Part shown: positions 26,515-35,567 of the stretch, one piece after another | Layout of the letters: every line of letters begins with the position of its first letter | Position numbering within the stretch: the stretch's first letter is position 1 | The notes under the pieces: model-generated | Databases searched by the model: none | What the model was told of the DNA's origin: nothing | The model's input: the letters and a program-made list of their open reading frames with translations, nothing else | Position numbers and translations under genes: made by a program | Source of the DNA: CAVTPU01 sp963736695 | GTDB taxonomy: Bacteria; Actinomycetota; Actinomycetes; Mycobacteriales; Micromonosporaceae | Direction: 5' to 3' | Assembly: GCA_963736695.1 (NCBI GenBank) | Contig: CAVTPU010000004.1 | Location: 2,728,001 to 2,792,000, forward strand | Length of the DNA: 64,000 bases

Positions 26515-28731
26515 TCACCAGCGGTCAACGGTCCTTTGATCGATCGCGCCGGACGTGCGTGGCGGGGATGGGTTCACCATCCCCGCCCGCCGCGCGACCA
26601 ACCTCTTCGGCCGTGTCGGACGCCACCAGTTCCACCGCCCAAGCAACGCCATTGTCGCCGGCAGCAACAGTCCTCGCACGACCGTCACGTCGAGCACCAC
26701 CGCCACCATCATCCCGATGCCGATCTCCTTCACCGCCACAAGACCCCCGGCGGCGAACCCGAGAAAGACCACGACGATCGCAGCCGCAGCCGCAGTCACC
26801 ACCGGTCCGGAGCGGGCGATGCCCATGCGCACCGCAGCCGCGTCGGTGGCGCCCCGATCGTGCTCCTCCGTGATACGGCTGAGCAGAAAGACCTCATAGT
26901 CCATCGACACGCCAAAGCTGAAGACGAAGAGCAACAAGGGCGTCGTCAGGTCGATCGCCGACCATGAGTCGAACCGCAGCACGGCGCTTCCCCAACCCCA
27001 CTGAAAGACCGCGACCAGCACCCCCATCGTCGCGGCGAAAGTGAGTGCGTTGAGCAACACCGCCTTCAGCGCGATCACCACCGACTTGGTCAACACAACC
27101 AGCAGCACCACCATGACCATGACCACCACGAGGATCGCCATGGTCAACCGGGATCGCACCGAATCCTGATAGTCGACAACCTCTGCCGCCGCGCCACCGA
27201 CAAGCACCGGAAAAGGCGCTCCGGCTTCGCGCACGGCACGCACGACGTCCCGGGATTGCGGCCCCGCCGGCAACCCGGCCGTCTGCAGATCAACGATCGT
27301 GATGTCGTCGGGCACACCGTTTCGCAGCGCCACCCGCCGCACGCCGACGGTGGTGTTGAGCTGGTTGAGATAGTCGCGCAACATCGGATCGCTCGAGGCG
27401 GCCGTGGCGACTACCGTGACCTGCGTGGTCCCGGCTGGAGAAAAGAGTTCCTGGTACGCATCGAATGCCCGCCTCTCCTCCACCGAGCGCGGCAACGCTC
27501 GCACATCGGAGTTGGCGAGGTTCGCCGCGATGACCGGGGAGGCCAGTCCCACCATGCCCAGCGTGGCAAGCACCGCGACCATCATGGGTCGCCGCTGCGC
27601 CACGGATGTCAGTCTCACGAGCAATGGGTCCCGTTCGGACCGCTTCCAACGCCGCCGGAGGCGGCGAACCCATGTCGCCGAACCGGCCGGCACGACGTGC
27701 CGGCCGGCCACACTTAGCAGCGCCGGCACAGCGGTGAGCGACAGAACGGTCGTCACCACCACGACTGTCGCCCCGCCGACGGCCATCGACGCGAGCAGCG
27801 GTTCGGCGAAGATCCCGAGTCCGGCGAGCGCACCGGCGACAGCCAGGCCCGAAATCGCGACGGCTCGCCCGGCTCGCGTCATGGCGATCCGCAACGCGAC
27901 GTCGCGCGACTCCGCATGGGCGAGTTCTTCGCGATAGCGTCCGATGATCAAGAGCGCGTAGTCGACGGCGAGTCCGAGTCCGAGCAGAGTCACTATGTTG
28001 AGCGAATACTCGCTGATCGCGGTCACCTCTGCGAGAGCACGCAGGACGAGCAGCGTGACGCTCACCGACGCCGCCGCGACCAGCAGCGGCAGGCTCGCGC
28101 CGAGAAACCCGTCGAACGCGACGATCAACATGAGGATCAGCACGGCGAACGCGATGGACTCGCCGACGGCGAGGTCACGCAGAGCCTGTTCGCCGAAGGC
28201 ACGTTCGGCTAGGTGGTCGCCGCCGACCAGCACCGATCGCGCGGCGATGGTGTGCAGCTGTGCCCGTACCTGGTCCTCCACAAGCAACAATCGCTCATCG
28301 GCGAGGTTCGCCGCGAGCTCGACCCGCACCAGGGTGCTCGTGTTGTCGGCGCCAATCGCGCCGCCCGGGCTGGTGTAGAGACTGGTGCTCTCCTCGACAC
28401 CCGCGATGTCGTCGATGGCCTCGACCGCCGCAGTGACGCTCGCGACGAGAACGGGGTCATAGAGGTCTGCCACGTGGACCACAGCGAAGATCGTCGGACC
28501 TTCGGGGGCTGCCTGTTGAACGGCCCGCTCAGCCCGGGCAGACTCTGCGTCCGAGCTCAGACCGTCAACCGGTTGAAGGTGCTCGAAGAGCCCGCCACCC
28601 AGAGCCAACCCGGCGGAGACGGCGATGGCCCAGAATCCCAGCGCCCACCACCGACGAAACACACCCACCTCCCGACGCCGCGTCACCGTCGGCAGCCCGG
28701 CGCCGCCGCCCGGTTTCGCGTCGCCATGCAA
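26515..28731 (-). CDS. MMPL/RND-family transporter
   Basis: This 738-residue protein has about 12 transmembrane helices in two halves, each preceded by a large outer loop. MMPL motifs include the GLGLAVDYALLIIGRYREEL segment in the first half and VFSFGVSMDYEVFLLSRITEEH in the second, with the conserved Asp-Tyr pairs of proton-coupled RND pumps. It likely exports lipids or hydrophobic compounds. It is the last gene of a minus-strand run with acyl-CoA catabolic genes (31-nt gap after the acyl-CoA dehydrogenase), so it may be cotranscribed, though a link in function is unclear. Confidence 0.93.
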   Translation of the reverse strand: MHGDAKPGGGAGLPTVTRRREVGVFRRWWALGFWAIAVSAGLALGGGLFEHLQPVDGLSSDAESARAERAVQQAAPEGPTIFAVVHVADLYDPVLVASVTAAVEAIDDIAGVEESTSLYTSPGGAIGADNTSTLVRVELAANLADERLLLVEDQVRAQLHTIAARSVLVGGDHLAERAFGEQALRDLAVGESIAFAVLILMLIVAFDGFLGASLPLLVAAASVSVTLLVLRALAEVTAISEYSLNIVTLLGLGLAVDYALLIIGRYREELAHAESRDVALRIAMTRAGRAVAISGLAVAGALAGLGIFAEPLLASMAVGGATVVVVTTVLSLTAVPALLSVAGRHVVPAGSATWVRRLRRRWKRSERDPLLVRLTSVAQRRPMMVAVLATLGMVGLASPVIAANLANSDVRALPRSVEERRAFDAYQELFSPAGTTQVTVVATAASSDPMLRDYLNQLNTTVGVRRVALRNGVPDDITIVDLQTAGLPAGPQSRDVVRAVREAGAPFPVLVGGAAAEVVDYQDSVRSRLTMAILVVVMVMVVLLVVLTKSVVIALKAVLLNALTFAATMGVLVAVFQWGWGSAVLRFDSWSAIDLTTPLLLFVFSFGVSMDYEVFLLSRITEEHDRGATDAAAVRMGIARSGPVVTAAAAAIVVVFLGFAAGGLVAVKEIGIGMMVAVVLDVTVVRGLLLPATMALLGRWNWWRPTRPKRLVARRAGMVNPSPPRTSGAIDQRTVDRW

Positions 28732-28762
28732 GCACGCACCCGGACGGCCAACGACACCGGGG

Positions 28763-29917
28763 TCAGACGTTCGGAAGGCCCAGATCCCGCGCGATGATCA
28801 TGCGCTGTACCTCCGAGGTTCCCTCGCCGATCTCCAGGATCTTGGAATCCCGCCAGAATCGCGCGACCGGCGACTCGTTCATGAACCCGTAGCCACCGAA
28901 GATTTGGGTCGCCTCGCGGGCGTTGGTGACGGCGACCTCGCTCGCGTGGAGTTTGGCGATCGCCGCTTGACGTTTGAACCCGTCTCCGCGCACCAACCGC
29001 TCGGCCGCGTCTCGCCAGGCGAGTCGGGCGGTGTGGGCGCGAACCTCCATGTCTGCGATCTTGAACTGGATCGCCTGATTCGCACCGATCGCCCGGCCGA
29101 ATGCGTGCCGCTGATGTGCATATCGGATGGACTCGTCGACGCATCCCTGCGCGAGCCCGGTCGCGAGCGCCGCGATCGCGACTCGGCCCTCGTCAAGAAT
29201 CTGCAGAAACTGGGCCATGCCCCGTCCCCGCTGGCCGAGCAGGTTGTCGGCCGGCACCCGCACGTCGTCGAAGACGAGTTCGTGTGTGTCCGACGCGCAC
29301 CAACCGACCTTGGAATAGCCCGGCTGCACGGTGAAGCCGGGTGTCCCCGCAGGCACCAGGATGGTGGAGATCTCCTTGCGGCCGGCGGCATCCGCTCCCG
29401 TGACTGCGGCGACGGAGACCACCGTGGTGATGTCGGTGCCCGAGTTGGTGATGAACGCCTTTGTTCCGTTGATCACCCACTCGCCGGTCTGCTCGTCGAG
29501 GACGGCCCGGGTCTGCGCCCCGGCCGCGTCGGATCCGAAGCCTGGTTCGGTCAATCCGAATGCGCCGAGCGCCGCGCCACTGAGCAGGCTCGGAAGCCAC
29601 GTCCGCTGCTGCTCGTCGGTTCCAAAGCGATAGATGGGCATCGCACCGAGAGAGACCGCGGCCTCCAAGGTGATCGCCACGCTGGAGTCGACGCGGGCAA
29701 TCTCCTCAATGGCCAGCCCCAACGCGAGGTAGTCACCGCCCATGCCGCCGTGCTCTTCGGGAAACGGCAGCCCGAACAGCCCCATGGCCCCCATCTGCCG
29801 AATGACCTCATAGGGGAACGTGTGGTTCTCATAGTGGTCAGCGATCACTGGAGCGATCACGTCCCGCGCGAACGCTGCGACAGTTTTGCGCAGCGCCTCG
29901 TGTTCGGCCGTCAGCAT
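28763..29917 (-). CDS. acyl-CoA dehydrogenase (isovaleryl-CoA-type by context)
   Basis: This 384-residue FAD flavoprotein shows QMGAMGLFGLPFPEEHGGMG, GSDAAGAQTRA, a HELVFDDVRVPADNLLG segment and the C-terminal QIFGGYGFMNESPVARFWRD and EIGEGTSEVQRM signatures. It introduces a double bond into an acyl-CoA and passes electrons to ETF. The operon with biotin-dependent carboxylase and HMG-CoA lyase points to isovaleryl-CoA in leucine breakdown, though sequence alone cannot fix chain specificity. It lies 14 nt after the carboxyltransferase gene. Confidence 0.92.
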   Translation of the reverse strand: MLTAEHEALRKTVAAFARDVIAPVIADHYENHTFPYEVIRQMGAMGLFGLPFPEEHGGMGGDYLALGLAIEEIARVDSSVAITLEAAVSLGAMPIYRFGTDEQQRTWLPSLLSGAALGAFGLTEPGFGSDAAGAQTRAVLDEQTGEWVINGTKAFITNSGTDITTVVSVAAVTGADAAGRKEISTILVPAGTPGFTVQPGYSKVGWCASDTHELVFDDVRVPADNLLGQRGRGMAQFLQILDEGRVAIAALATGLAQGCVDESIRYAHQRHAFGRAIGANQAIQFKIADMEVRAHTARLAWRDAAERLVRGDGFKRQAAIAKLHASEVAVTNAREATQIFGGYGFMNESPVARFWRDSKILEIGEGTSEVQRMIIARDLGLPNV

Positions 29918-29930
29918 GCGGGTTCCTCTC

Positions 29931-31472
29931 TCAGACCGGGGTGACGCCGTGGCGACGGTGGGAGAAGTGTCGGTCTTTGCCCTGGCTCGCGGCGAACCGA
30001 CGGATCACCTCGCCACGCAGTTCTGCTGGCTCAACGATGGCGTCGATCACCAGTTCGCTCGCCAACCGCACGACATCGATGTCTTGTTCATATTCGGCAC
30101 ACCGTGCGGCGACGAAATCCGCCCGCTCACCCTCGTCCATAGCGGCGATCTTGTTTGCGTAGACGGCGTTGACAGCGGCGTCGGCGCCCATCACCGCGAT
30201 CTTCGCGGTCGGCAGCGCGAGTGTCGCGTCGGGCTCGAATCCCGGTCCCGCCATGGCATAGAGCCCGGCGCCATAGGCCTTGCGCACCACGACGCAGATC
30301 TTCGGCACGGTCGCCTCGGCGATGGCCGTGATCATCTTCGCGCCGTGTCTGATGATGCCCTGGCGCTCGACGGCACTGCCCACCATGAATCCCGGAACGT
30401 CGGCGAGGAACAGCAGCGGCACGTTGAACGCATCGCACAGCTGCACGAAGCGGGTGGCCTTGTCTGCCGAGTCGACGAAGAGCACCCCGCCTTTGAACTG
30501 CGAGTTGTTCGCGACGATGCCCACGACTTCGCCGGAGAGGCGGGCGAAACCGACGGTGATCTCGCGAGCCCATCGAGCCTGAATCTCGAAATAGGACCCG
30601 GTGTCGACGAGCCCCGCGACGAAACGCCTCATGTCAAAGGCCTGCCGCTCGTTTGACGGAACGAGCGCGCCGAGGTCCACCGGTGTGTGCGTCGGCGCTC
30701 CGACCGCAGACGGCGGACGGGACCGCCAGTTCGCCGGCAGATAGGACAGATATCGGCGCACGACCGCGAGCGCCTCTTCCTCATCACGGCAGAGGAAATG
30801 CCCGACGCCCGATTCAGCACAGTGGACTTTGGCGCCGCCCATCGCCTCAAGCGTCGTCTTCTCGCCGGTGACCATCTCGACCATCCGGTCGGATCCCAGA
30901 TACATCGACGCGTTGCCGTCGACCATCGCGACCACGTCACAGAATGCCGGGATGTAGGCCCCGCCGGCGGCGGACGGTCCAAAGAGCGCGCAGACCTGCG
31001 GAATCGCGCCCGAGGCGCGGACCTGATTCCAGAAGATCCGCCCGGCCCCTCGCCGGCCGGGGAACAGGTCAACCTGATCGGTGATGCGCGCACCGGCCGA
31101 GTCGACAAGATAAACCATGGGTACGCCCTCGGCGTACGCTCGCTCGATCACTCGGATGATCTTCTCCACCGTGCGGGCGCCCCACGAGCCGGCCTTCACA
31201 GTGGAGTCGTTCGCCATGAGACGCACCGGGCGACCATCAATCGTCGCCGCACCGGTTATCACACCGTCGGCGGGCAGCCCGTCGGCGAGGACGTTGGCGA
31301 AACCGGCGTCCTCGACGAACGACCCATCGTCGACGAGCAGCGCCACTCGGTCCCGGGCGAAGAGTTTGCCCCGCGCGGTGTTGGCTTGGTGATAGCGCTG
31401 CGCGCCACCCGCCAGCACGCGAGCCCGCAACTGGCCCAACTCCGCATCGTCGACCGTCACGCCGTCTCCCAT
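29931..31472 (-). CDS. acyl-CoA carboxyltransferase subunit (methylcrotonyl-CoA-type by context)
   Basis: The protein has 513 residues and two crotonase-like carboxyltransferase halves. Motifs include LFARDRVALLVDDGSFVE, GVPMVYLVDSAGARI, GPSAAGGAYIPAFCD, GGVLFVDSADKATRF and PLLFLADVPGFMVGS. It transfers CO2 from biotin to an acyl-CoA, here most likely 3-methylcrotonyl-CoA. A palindromic TetR-type operator lies 7 nt before its ATG, overlapping the leader, so it may have its own promoter besides readthrough. The ATG has CAGGAG just upstream. Confidence 0.93.
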   Translation of the reverse strand: MGDGVTVDDAELGQLRARVLAGGAQRYHQANTARGKLFARDRVALLVDDGSFVEDAGFANVLADGLPADGVITGAATIDGRPVRLMANDSTVKAGSWGARTVEKIIRVIERAYAEGVPMVYLVDSAGARITDQVDLFPGRRGAGRIFWNQVRASGAIPQVCALFGPSAAGGAYIPAFCDVVAMVDGNASMYLGSDRMVEMVTGEKTTLEAMGGAKVHCAESGVGHFLCRDEEEALAVVRRYLSYLPANWRSRPPSAVGAPTHTPVDLGALVPSNERQAFDMRRFVAGLVDTGSYFEIQARWAREITVGFARLSGEVVGIVANNSQFKGGVLFVDSADKATRFVQLCDAFNVPLLFLADVPGFMVGSAVERQGIIRHGAKMITAIAEATVPKICVVVRKAYGAGLYAMAGPGFEPDATLALPTAKIAVMGADAAVNAVYANKIAAMDEGERADFVAARCAEYEQDIDVVRLASELVIDAIVEPAELRGEVIRRFAASQGKDRHFSHRRHGVTPV

Positions 31473-31478
31473 CGCTCC

Positions 31479-31492
31479 TGAACGATCGTTAG
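31479..31492. promoter_or_regulatory. TetR-type operator upstream of carboxyltransferase gene
   Basis: TGAACGATCGTTAG contains the perfect 10-bp palindrome AACGATCGTT. It shares the AACG-NN-CGTT core with the palindrome before the TetR gene (34649-34662). It lies in the 58-nt gap before the carboxyltransferase start, where it could block transcription or ribosome access. Confidence 0.6.
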
Positions 31493-31530
31493 GTTAGCGC
31501 ATCCTGGAGACCACTGCGAGGCTCACGCGT

Positions 31531-32460
31531 TTAACGTTGTCCGAACGGCAATCGCGGACCGGCCTTGAGCACGTTGCTGGGCAGCTCTCGACCAACAATC
31601 CGTTGTGCGAGACTCGCCGCGTCGAGCAGAGCGGCCAGGTCGACTCCCGTGTCGATGCCCATGTCGTGAAGCATGTGCACGACCTCTTCGGTCGCCACGT
31701 TGCCGCTCGCGCCGGGCGCGTATGGGCAGCCCCCCAGCCCGCCCACACTCGCGTCGAAGTTGGCCACACCGAGTCCCACCGCAGTCAGGATATTGGCGAG
31801 TGCGGCACCCCGGGTGTTGTGAAAATGAAGCAGGATTTCGAGATCAGGCTGGGCTTCGCGGACCGCGTCAACTACGTATACCACCCGCCGCGGAGTCGCC
31901 ATTCCCGTGGTGTCACCGAAGGCGATCCGGTCAGCGCCGTCGGCGACCACCCTGGTGACGATGTCCTCGACTCGTTCTGGCGCCACATCTCCCTCGTACG
32001 GGCAGCCGAAGCTCGTCGCGACGATCACCTCGACCGCGACTCCGGCCGGATGCGCCAGGGCGATCAACTCGGCGATGTCGTCGAGAGACTCGGCAGTGGC
32101 TCGATTGATATTTCGACGGTTGTGGGTGTCCGAGGCGGAGACCACAACCTCAATCTCGCGAAAGCCGGCAGCGACTGCCCGCTGCGCACCACGAATGTTG
32201 GGGACCAGCGCCGAATATCGCACATTCGGCGCCTTCCGCACTCGAGCCCAGACCTCGTCGGCGTCGGCCATCTGCGGAATCGCACGCGGATGAACGAAGC
32301 TGACCGCCTCGATGCGGCTGAGCCCGGTGCTCGACAGCGCGTCAAGCAGGGCCACTTTCGCGTCGGTCGACACCGGGTCTTCATTTTGCAGGCCGTCGCG
32401 TGGTCCCACTTCCCGCAAGCTCACTCGACTCGGAACGTCTCTCACAGCTCGCCTCCTCAT
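31531..32460 (-). CDS. hydroxymethylglutaryl-CoA lyase
   Basis: This 309-residue protein has the HMGL TIM-barrel pattern: SLREVGPRDGLQNE at the N-terminus, FGDTTGMATPRRV, HFHNTRGAALAN and the catalytic-cysteine loop GGLGGCPYAPGASGNVATE. It cleaves HMG-CoA to acetoacetate and acetyl-CoA, the last step of leucine breakdown. Gaps of 24 nt to the biotin carboxylase and 58 nt to the carboxyltransferase place it within the operon. Confidence 0.95.
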   Translation of the reverse strand: MRRRAVRDVPSRVSLREVGPRDGLQNEDPVSTDAKVALLDALSSTGLSRIEAVSFVHPRAIPQMADADEVWARVRKAPNVRYSALVPNIRGAQRAVAAGFREIEVVVSASDTHNRRNINRATAESLDDIAELIALAHPAGVAVEVIVATSFGCPYEGDVAPERVEDIVTRVVADGADRIAFGDTTGMATPRRVVYVVDAVREAQPDLEILLHFHNTRGAALANILTAVGLGVANFDASVGGLGGCPYAPGASGNVATEEVVHMLHDMGIDTGVDLAALLDAASLAQRIVGRELPSNVLKAGPRLPFGQR

Positions 32461-32484
32461 CGTCGTACCAGCTGCTGGTTTGAT

Positions 32485-33834
32485 CTATTTCTGCGACATC
32501 CGAGTGACGATCGCTGTGTCGTAGTCGCCCGATCGAAAACCTGGATCTTCGAGCAGCCGCGCGAAGAACGGCAGGTTGTGTTTCGGGCCAGCGATCTCAA
32601 AGGTCTCCACCGCCGCTTTGGCCCGATCCAACGCCTCCGCCCGGTCCGCGCCGTGCACGATCACCTTCGCCATGAGGGAGTCGTAGTGCGGAGTGACGGT
32701 CGTGCCGGCCGCATAGCCGCTGTCGACTCGCACTCCCTCGCCCGTCGGCTCAACCCATGTGACGACCGCGCCCGGTCCGGGAAAGAAGCGCTTAGGGTCC
32801 TCGGCGTTGACCCTCAACTCAATCGCATGCCCCTGCGGGCGGAGACCGTCCGGGTCGAAGCTCGGCGCCATGCCGGCGGCGACGCGCAACTGCTCTTCCA
32901 CCAGGTCGATGCCGAGGATGGCCTCGGTGACCGGGTGCTCGACCTGAAGGCGAGTGTTCATCTCGAGAAAGAAGAAATCGCCGGTTGTCGGGTCGAACAG
33001 GCACTCCACGGTGCCCGCGTTGCGATAGTTGACGGCCTCACCGGCGCGAACCGCGGCGGTGAGCAGGTCCGCTCGGCGTTGTGGGGTGAGTCCCGACGCT
33101 GGTGACGGCGCCTCCTCCACAAGCTTCTGATTGCGGCGCTGCACGGAACACTCTCTTTCGCCGAGCGCCAGCACACGCCCGTCGGCAAGCCCGAGGATCT
33201 GCACCTCAATATGCCGCACCGATGGAAAGAAGCGTTCGATCAGCACCGACGGATCGCCAAACATGCGCTCGGCGAAGCCCCGCACCTTGTCATATTCGGT
33301 TCGAAGGCCGGCTTCGTCGGCGACTGCGGCCATCCCCATGCCGCCGCCACCCGCCGCCGCCTTGACCATGACCGGATAACCGATGAGTGCCGCCTCAGCC
33401 ACCGCCGCGTCAACGTCGGTCACCGGATCGGCACTGCCGGGAGCGACCGGCACGCCAGCGGCCGCCATGAGATTGCGGGCGCTGATCTTGTCGCCCATCG
33501 CGGCCATCGCGTCAGGTCCGGGACCGACCCAGATCAGCTCGTTCGCGATGACGGAGCGGGCGAAGTCGGGGTTCTCGGCCAAGAAGCCATATCCGGGGTG
33601 GATCGCCTCAACCCGCGTGGTCTTCGCCGCCTCGAGGATCGCCTCCGCGTTGCGGTACGACTGCGCTGGGGCGGCAGGCCCGATCAGCACTGAATCGTCT
33701 GCTTCTGCGACGAAGGGTAGGCCCGCGTCGGCCTCCGAATAGACAGCAACTGTCCGAATCCCCAACCGCCGAGCCGTACGGATAATCCGGCGGGCGATCT
33801 CGCCCCGGTTAGCCACGAGCAGCGAGCCGATCAT
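32485..33834 (-). CDS. biotin carboxylase subunit lacking a biotin-carrier domain
   Basis: The protein has 449 residues and the standard biotin carboxylase fold: N-terminal LVANRGEIARRIIRTARRLG, ATP-grasp Gly-rich loop KAAAGGGGMGM, EMNTRLQVEHPVTE with the catalytic Glu/Arg, and GHAIELRVNAEDP. It carboxylates biotin using ATP and bicarbonate. Methylcrotonyl-CoA carboxylase alpha subunits are usually over 600 residues with a C-terminal biotinyl (AMKM) domain; here the protein ends about where the carboxylase core ends, and no separate carrier gene is present in the operon. The start is ATG 33834 with GGGGAG upstream. Confidence 0.93.
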   Translation of the reverse strand: MIGSLLVANRGEIARRIIRTARRLGIRTVAVYSEADAGLPFVAEADDSVLIGPAAPAQSYRNAEAILEAAKTTRVEAIHPGYGFLAENPDFARSVIANELIWVGPGPDAMAAMGDKISARNLMAAAGVPVAPGSADPVTDVDAAVAEAALIGYPVMVKAAAGGGGMGMAAVADEAGLRTEYDKVRGFAERMFGDPSVLIERFFPSVRHIEVQILGLADGRVLALGERECSVQRRNQKLVEEAPSPASGLTPQRRADLLTAAVRAGEAVNYRNAGTVECLFDPTTGDFFFLEMNTRLQVEHPVTEAILGIDLVEEQLRVAAGMAPSFDPDGLRPQGHAIELRVNAEDPKRFFPGPGAVVTWVEPTGEGVRVDSGYAAGTTVTPHYDSLMAKVIVHGADRAEALDRAKAAVETFEIAGPKHNLPFFARLLEDPGFRSGDYDTAIVTRMSQK

Positions 33835-33930
33835 GTAACTCCCCTTGTTGATCTCTGTTCTATCCTCGCCTCGGCCGAATTAACGCGGCGCCCCGCAGTC
33901 TCCACAGGGCTATCCCCAGGCTTTGGTGAG

Positions 33931-33951
33931 TTGTCCACATAGTTATCCACA
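33931..33951 (+). promoter_or_regulatory. two consensus DnaA boxes outside oriC
   Basis: TTGTCCACA (33931-33939) and TTATCCACA (33943-33951) lie 3 nt apart in the same orientation, in the 187-nt gap between the biotin carboxylase and TetR genes. Degenerate copies (TCCACAGG, TATCCCCAG) precede them. This is about 16 kb from oriC. Confidence 0.65.
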
Positions 33952-34021
33952 GGCTGTGCACACTCGTGATGTCATCCTTACGGTGAGCGATGCCAGCTGG
34001 TCAGCGACGCGCACCGCCGAT

Positions 34022-34615
34022 TCACCCCCGCAGTACGGCGAGCGCCGCAGCCCGCAGCAGGTCCGAGCACCTCACCCGGTCGACCTCACCCGAGAGGTAA
34101 GGGGTCGAGTTCATCAGCCCGAACGCGGCGTGCGCGAGCACTCGCGCCTCCCGTGGTGGTCGGTCCGGCCGCAGCGCCGTGAGCACGCCGACCCACACCT
34201 CCACATAGAGGCGCTGTAGGCGGCGCACCTCGCGGCGCGCCTCGTCCGGCAACCGATCAAGCTCATGCTGGTGGAGGACGATCACCGCAGGGTTGTTGAG
34301 GGCGAACTCGACATGGAAGTCGACGAGTGCGGCGAGTGCGGCCGCCGGGTCATCGGAGTGGGAGCTGGCACGCTCATGCCCCCCGCTCAACAGGCGTTCG
34401 CTGACCGGGTTCAGCGCGGCGGCGAGCATCGCCTCCTTGCCCGTGAAGTGGTGATAGAGGGCTGGGCCGGTGACTCCCGCCGCCGCACCGATATCGTCCA
34501 TCGACACGCCGTGATAGCCCCGGACAGCGAAGAGCCCCACCGCGATATCGAGAATCTCGTCGCGGCGTGACCTGCGCCGCGCCGGCGCGACGAAGGTGCG
34601 TTGCTCAGCCATCAC
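34022..34615 (-). CDS. TetR-family transcriptional regulator
   Basis: This 197-residue protein has an N-terminal TetR helix-turn-helix (about residues 17-62, RRDEILDIAVGLFAVRGYHGVSM and GVTGPALYHHFTGKEAML) and a helical ligand domain. It is upstream of, and collinear with, the acyl-CoA catabolic operon, so it is the likely local repressor responding to an acyl-CoA. A perfect 14-bp palindrome at 34649 in its leader suggests autoregulation. ATG 34615 and 34612 are both possible starts. Confidence 0.93.
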   Translation of the reverse strand: MMAEQRTFVAPARRRSRRDEILDIAVGLFAVRGYHGVSMDDIGAAAGVTGPALYHHFTGKEAMLAAALNPVSERLLSGGHERASSHSDDPAAALAALVDFHVEFALNNPAVIVLHQHELDRLPDEARREVRRLQRLYVEVWVGVLTALRPDRPPREARVLAHAAFGLMNSTPYLSGEVDRVRCSDLLRAAALAVLRG

Positions 34616-34648
34616 CCGGTCAGCCTAACCCGTTGTCAACCCTGCGAC

Positions 34649-34662
34649 TTAACGCGCGTTAA
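34649..34662. promoter_or_regulatory. perfect palindromic operator before TetR gene
   Basis: TTAACGCGCGTTAA is a perfect 14-bp palindrome located 34 nt before the TetR start codon. It overlaps the stop codon of the upstream SGNH hydrolase gene. The core AACG-NN-CGTT recurs at 31479-31492. Confidence 0.65.
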
Positions 34663-35456
34663 CCGCCCTGAATCGCGTCCGCCGGAGTCAGCTCCGGCCG
34701 CTTCGCCACAACTGTGTCGCCACTCGATCGCCCGACCAGACGGCGGGCGATCCACGGGGCGAGATGCTGCCCGACCCAGCGAACATCCTGACCGCGCGCG
34801 GCCACCCAGCCCATGCGGGGCGACTCCGGAGCGTCAAACCAACCCGAAGGTGGGGCAACGCCTAGTGCAACGAGCACGTGTGCGGCGACCCTGCGGTGAC
34901 CCACAGGGGCTAGGTGAAGTCGATCATCGCTCCACAACAACGGGTTGCGAAACTCGTCATCGCCCCACAAGTCAACAAGAATCGCGCCATGCGTGGCGGC
35001 GATGTCGGACACCGCCTGATGCAGCGCCTCCATTCGAGGAGCGATCATTCGCCGCCCAGGAAGTCGGACGGTGATGTCCGCGAAGCGGAACAGGATGATG
35101 TCGGCACCGATCGCCCGCACCTGTCGGACCGCTTCGCCGAAGGTCTGAACGAGCAAGTCGGAATCGAAGTCCCGCCGCAACGCGTCGTTGCCCCCGCCCG
35201 CGAAACTGACCAGGTCAGGCCGCATTCGCAACGCGACCGGCACCTGCTCGGTGATGATCGACTCCAGCAGTCGGCCGCGCACGGCGAGATTCGCATAATG
35301 ACAGTCGCCGTCGGCCGCGAGCCGGGAGGCGACGAGATCGGCCCAGCCGCGATAGTCGACACCATTCGGATGCCGATCATCCAGACCCTCGGTGAAACTG
35401 TCCCCTATCGCAACGAACCTGCGCCAGCCCATGCTCATCAGCCTCGCACAGCCCAC
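34659..35456 (-). CDS. SGNH/GDSL-family hydrolase
   Basis: This 265-residue protein has the SGNH blocks: FVAIGDSFTEGLDD (nucleophile Ser in GDS), NLAVRGR, SFAGGGNDALRR and a late DRLHLAPVGHRRVA with the Asp/His pair. No signal peptide is visible, so it probably acts in the cytoplasm as an esterase or lipase of unknown substrate. ATG 35438 (MGWRRF region) is an alternative start to 35456. Its stop codon lies in the palindrome preceding the TetR gene. Confidence 0.9.
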   Translation of the reverse strand: MGCARLMSMGWRRFVAIGDSFTEGLDDRHPNGVDYRGWADLVASRLAADGDCHYANLAVRGRLLESIITEQVPVALRMRPDLVSFAGGGNDALRRDFDSDLLVQTFGEAVRQVRAIGADIILFRFADITVRLPGRRMIAPRMEALHQAVSDIAATHGAILVDLWGDDEFRNPLLWSDDRLHLAPVGHRRVAAHVLVALGVAPPSGWFDAPESPRMGWVAARGQDVRWVGQHLAPWIARRLVGRSSGDTVVAKRPELTPADAIQGG

Positions 35457-35567
35457 GGGTTGACAGACAGTGCACTGTGAGGATGGGCACCTTCGTTGGC
35501 AGGCCGCCGCCTTAATCGGTTGTTAGGCTGGAACTCCACCCCGACCGAGGGACGATGGACCTCCGCC

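Noticed and set aside
28625..29944. 439-codon plus-strand frame opposite the acyl-CoA dehydrogenase
   Set aside because: Low-complexity Arg/Asp/Gly composition, and the opposite strand encodes a clear enzyme.
31537..33105. 522-codon plus-strand frame over HMG-CoA lyase and biotin carboxylase
   Set aside because: Antisense artefact of GC-rich coding sequence; it crosses two real genes and has no conserved domain.
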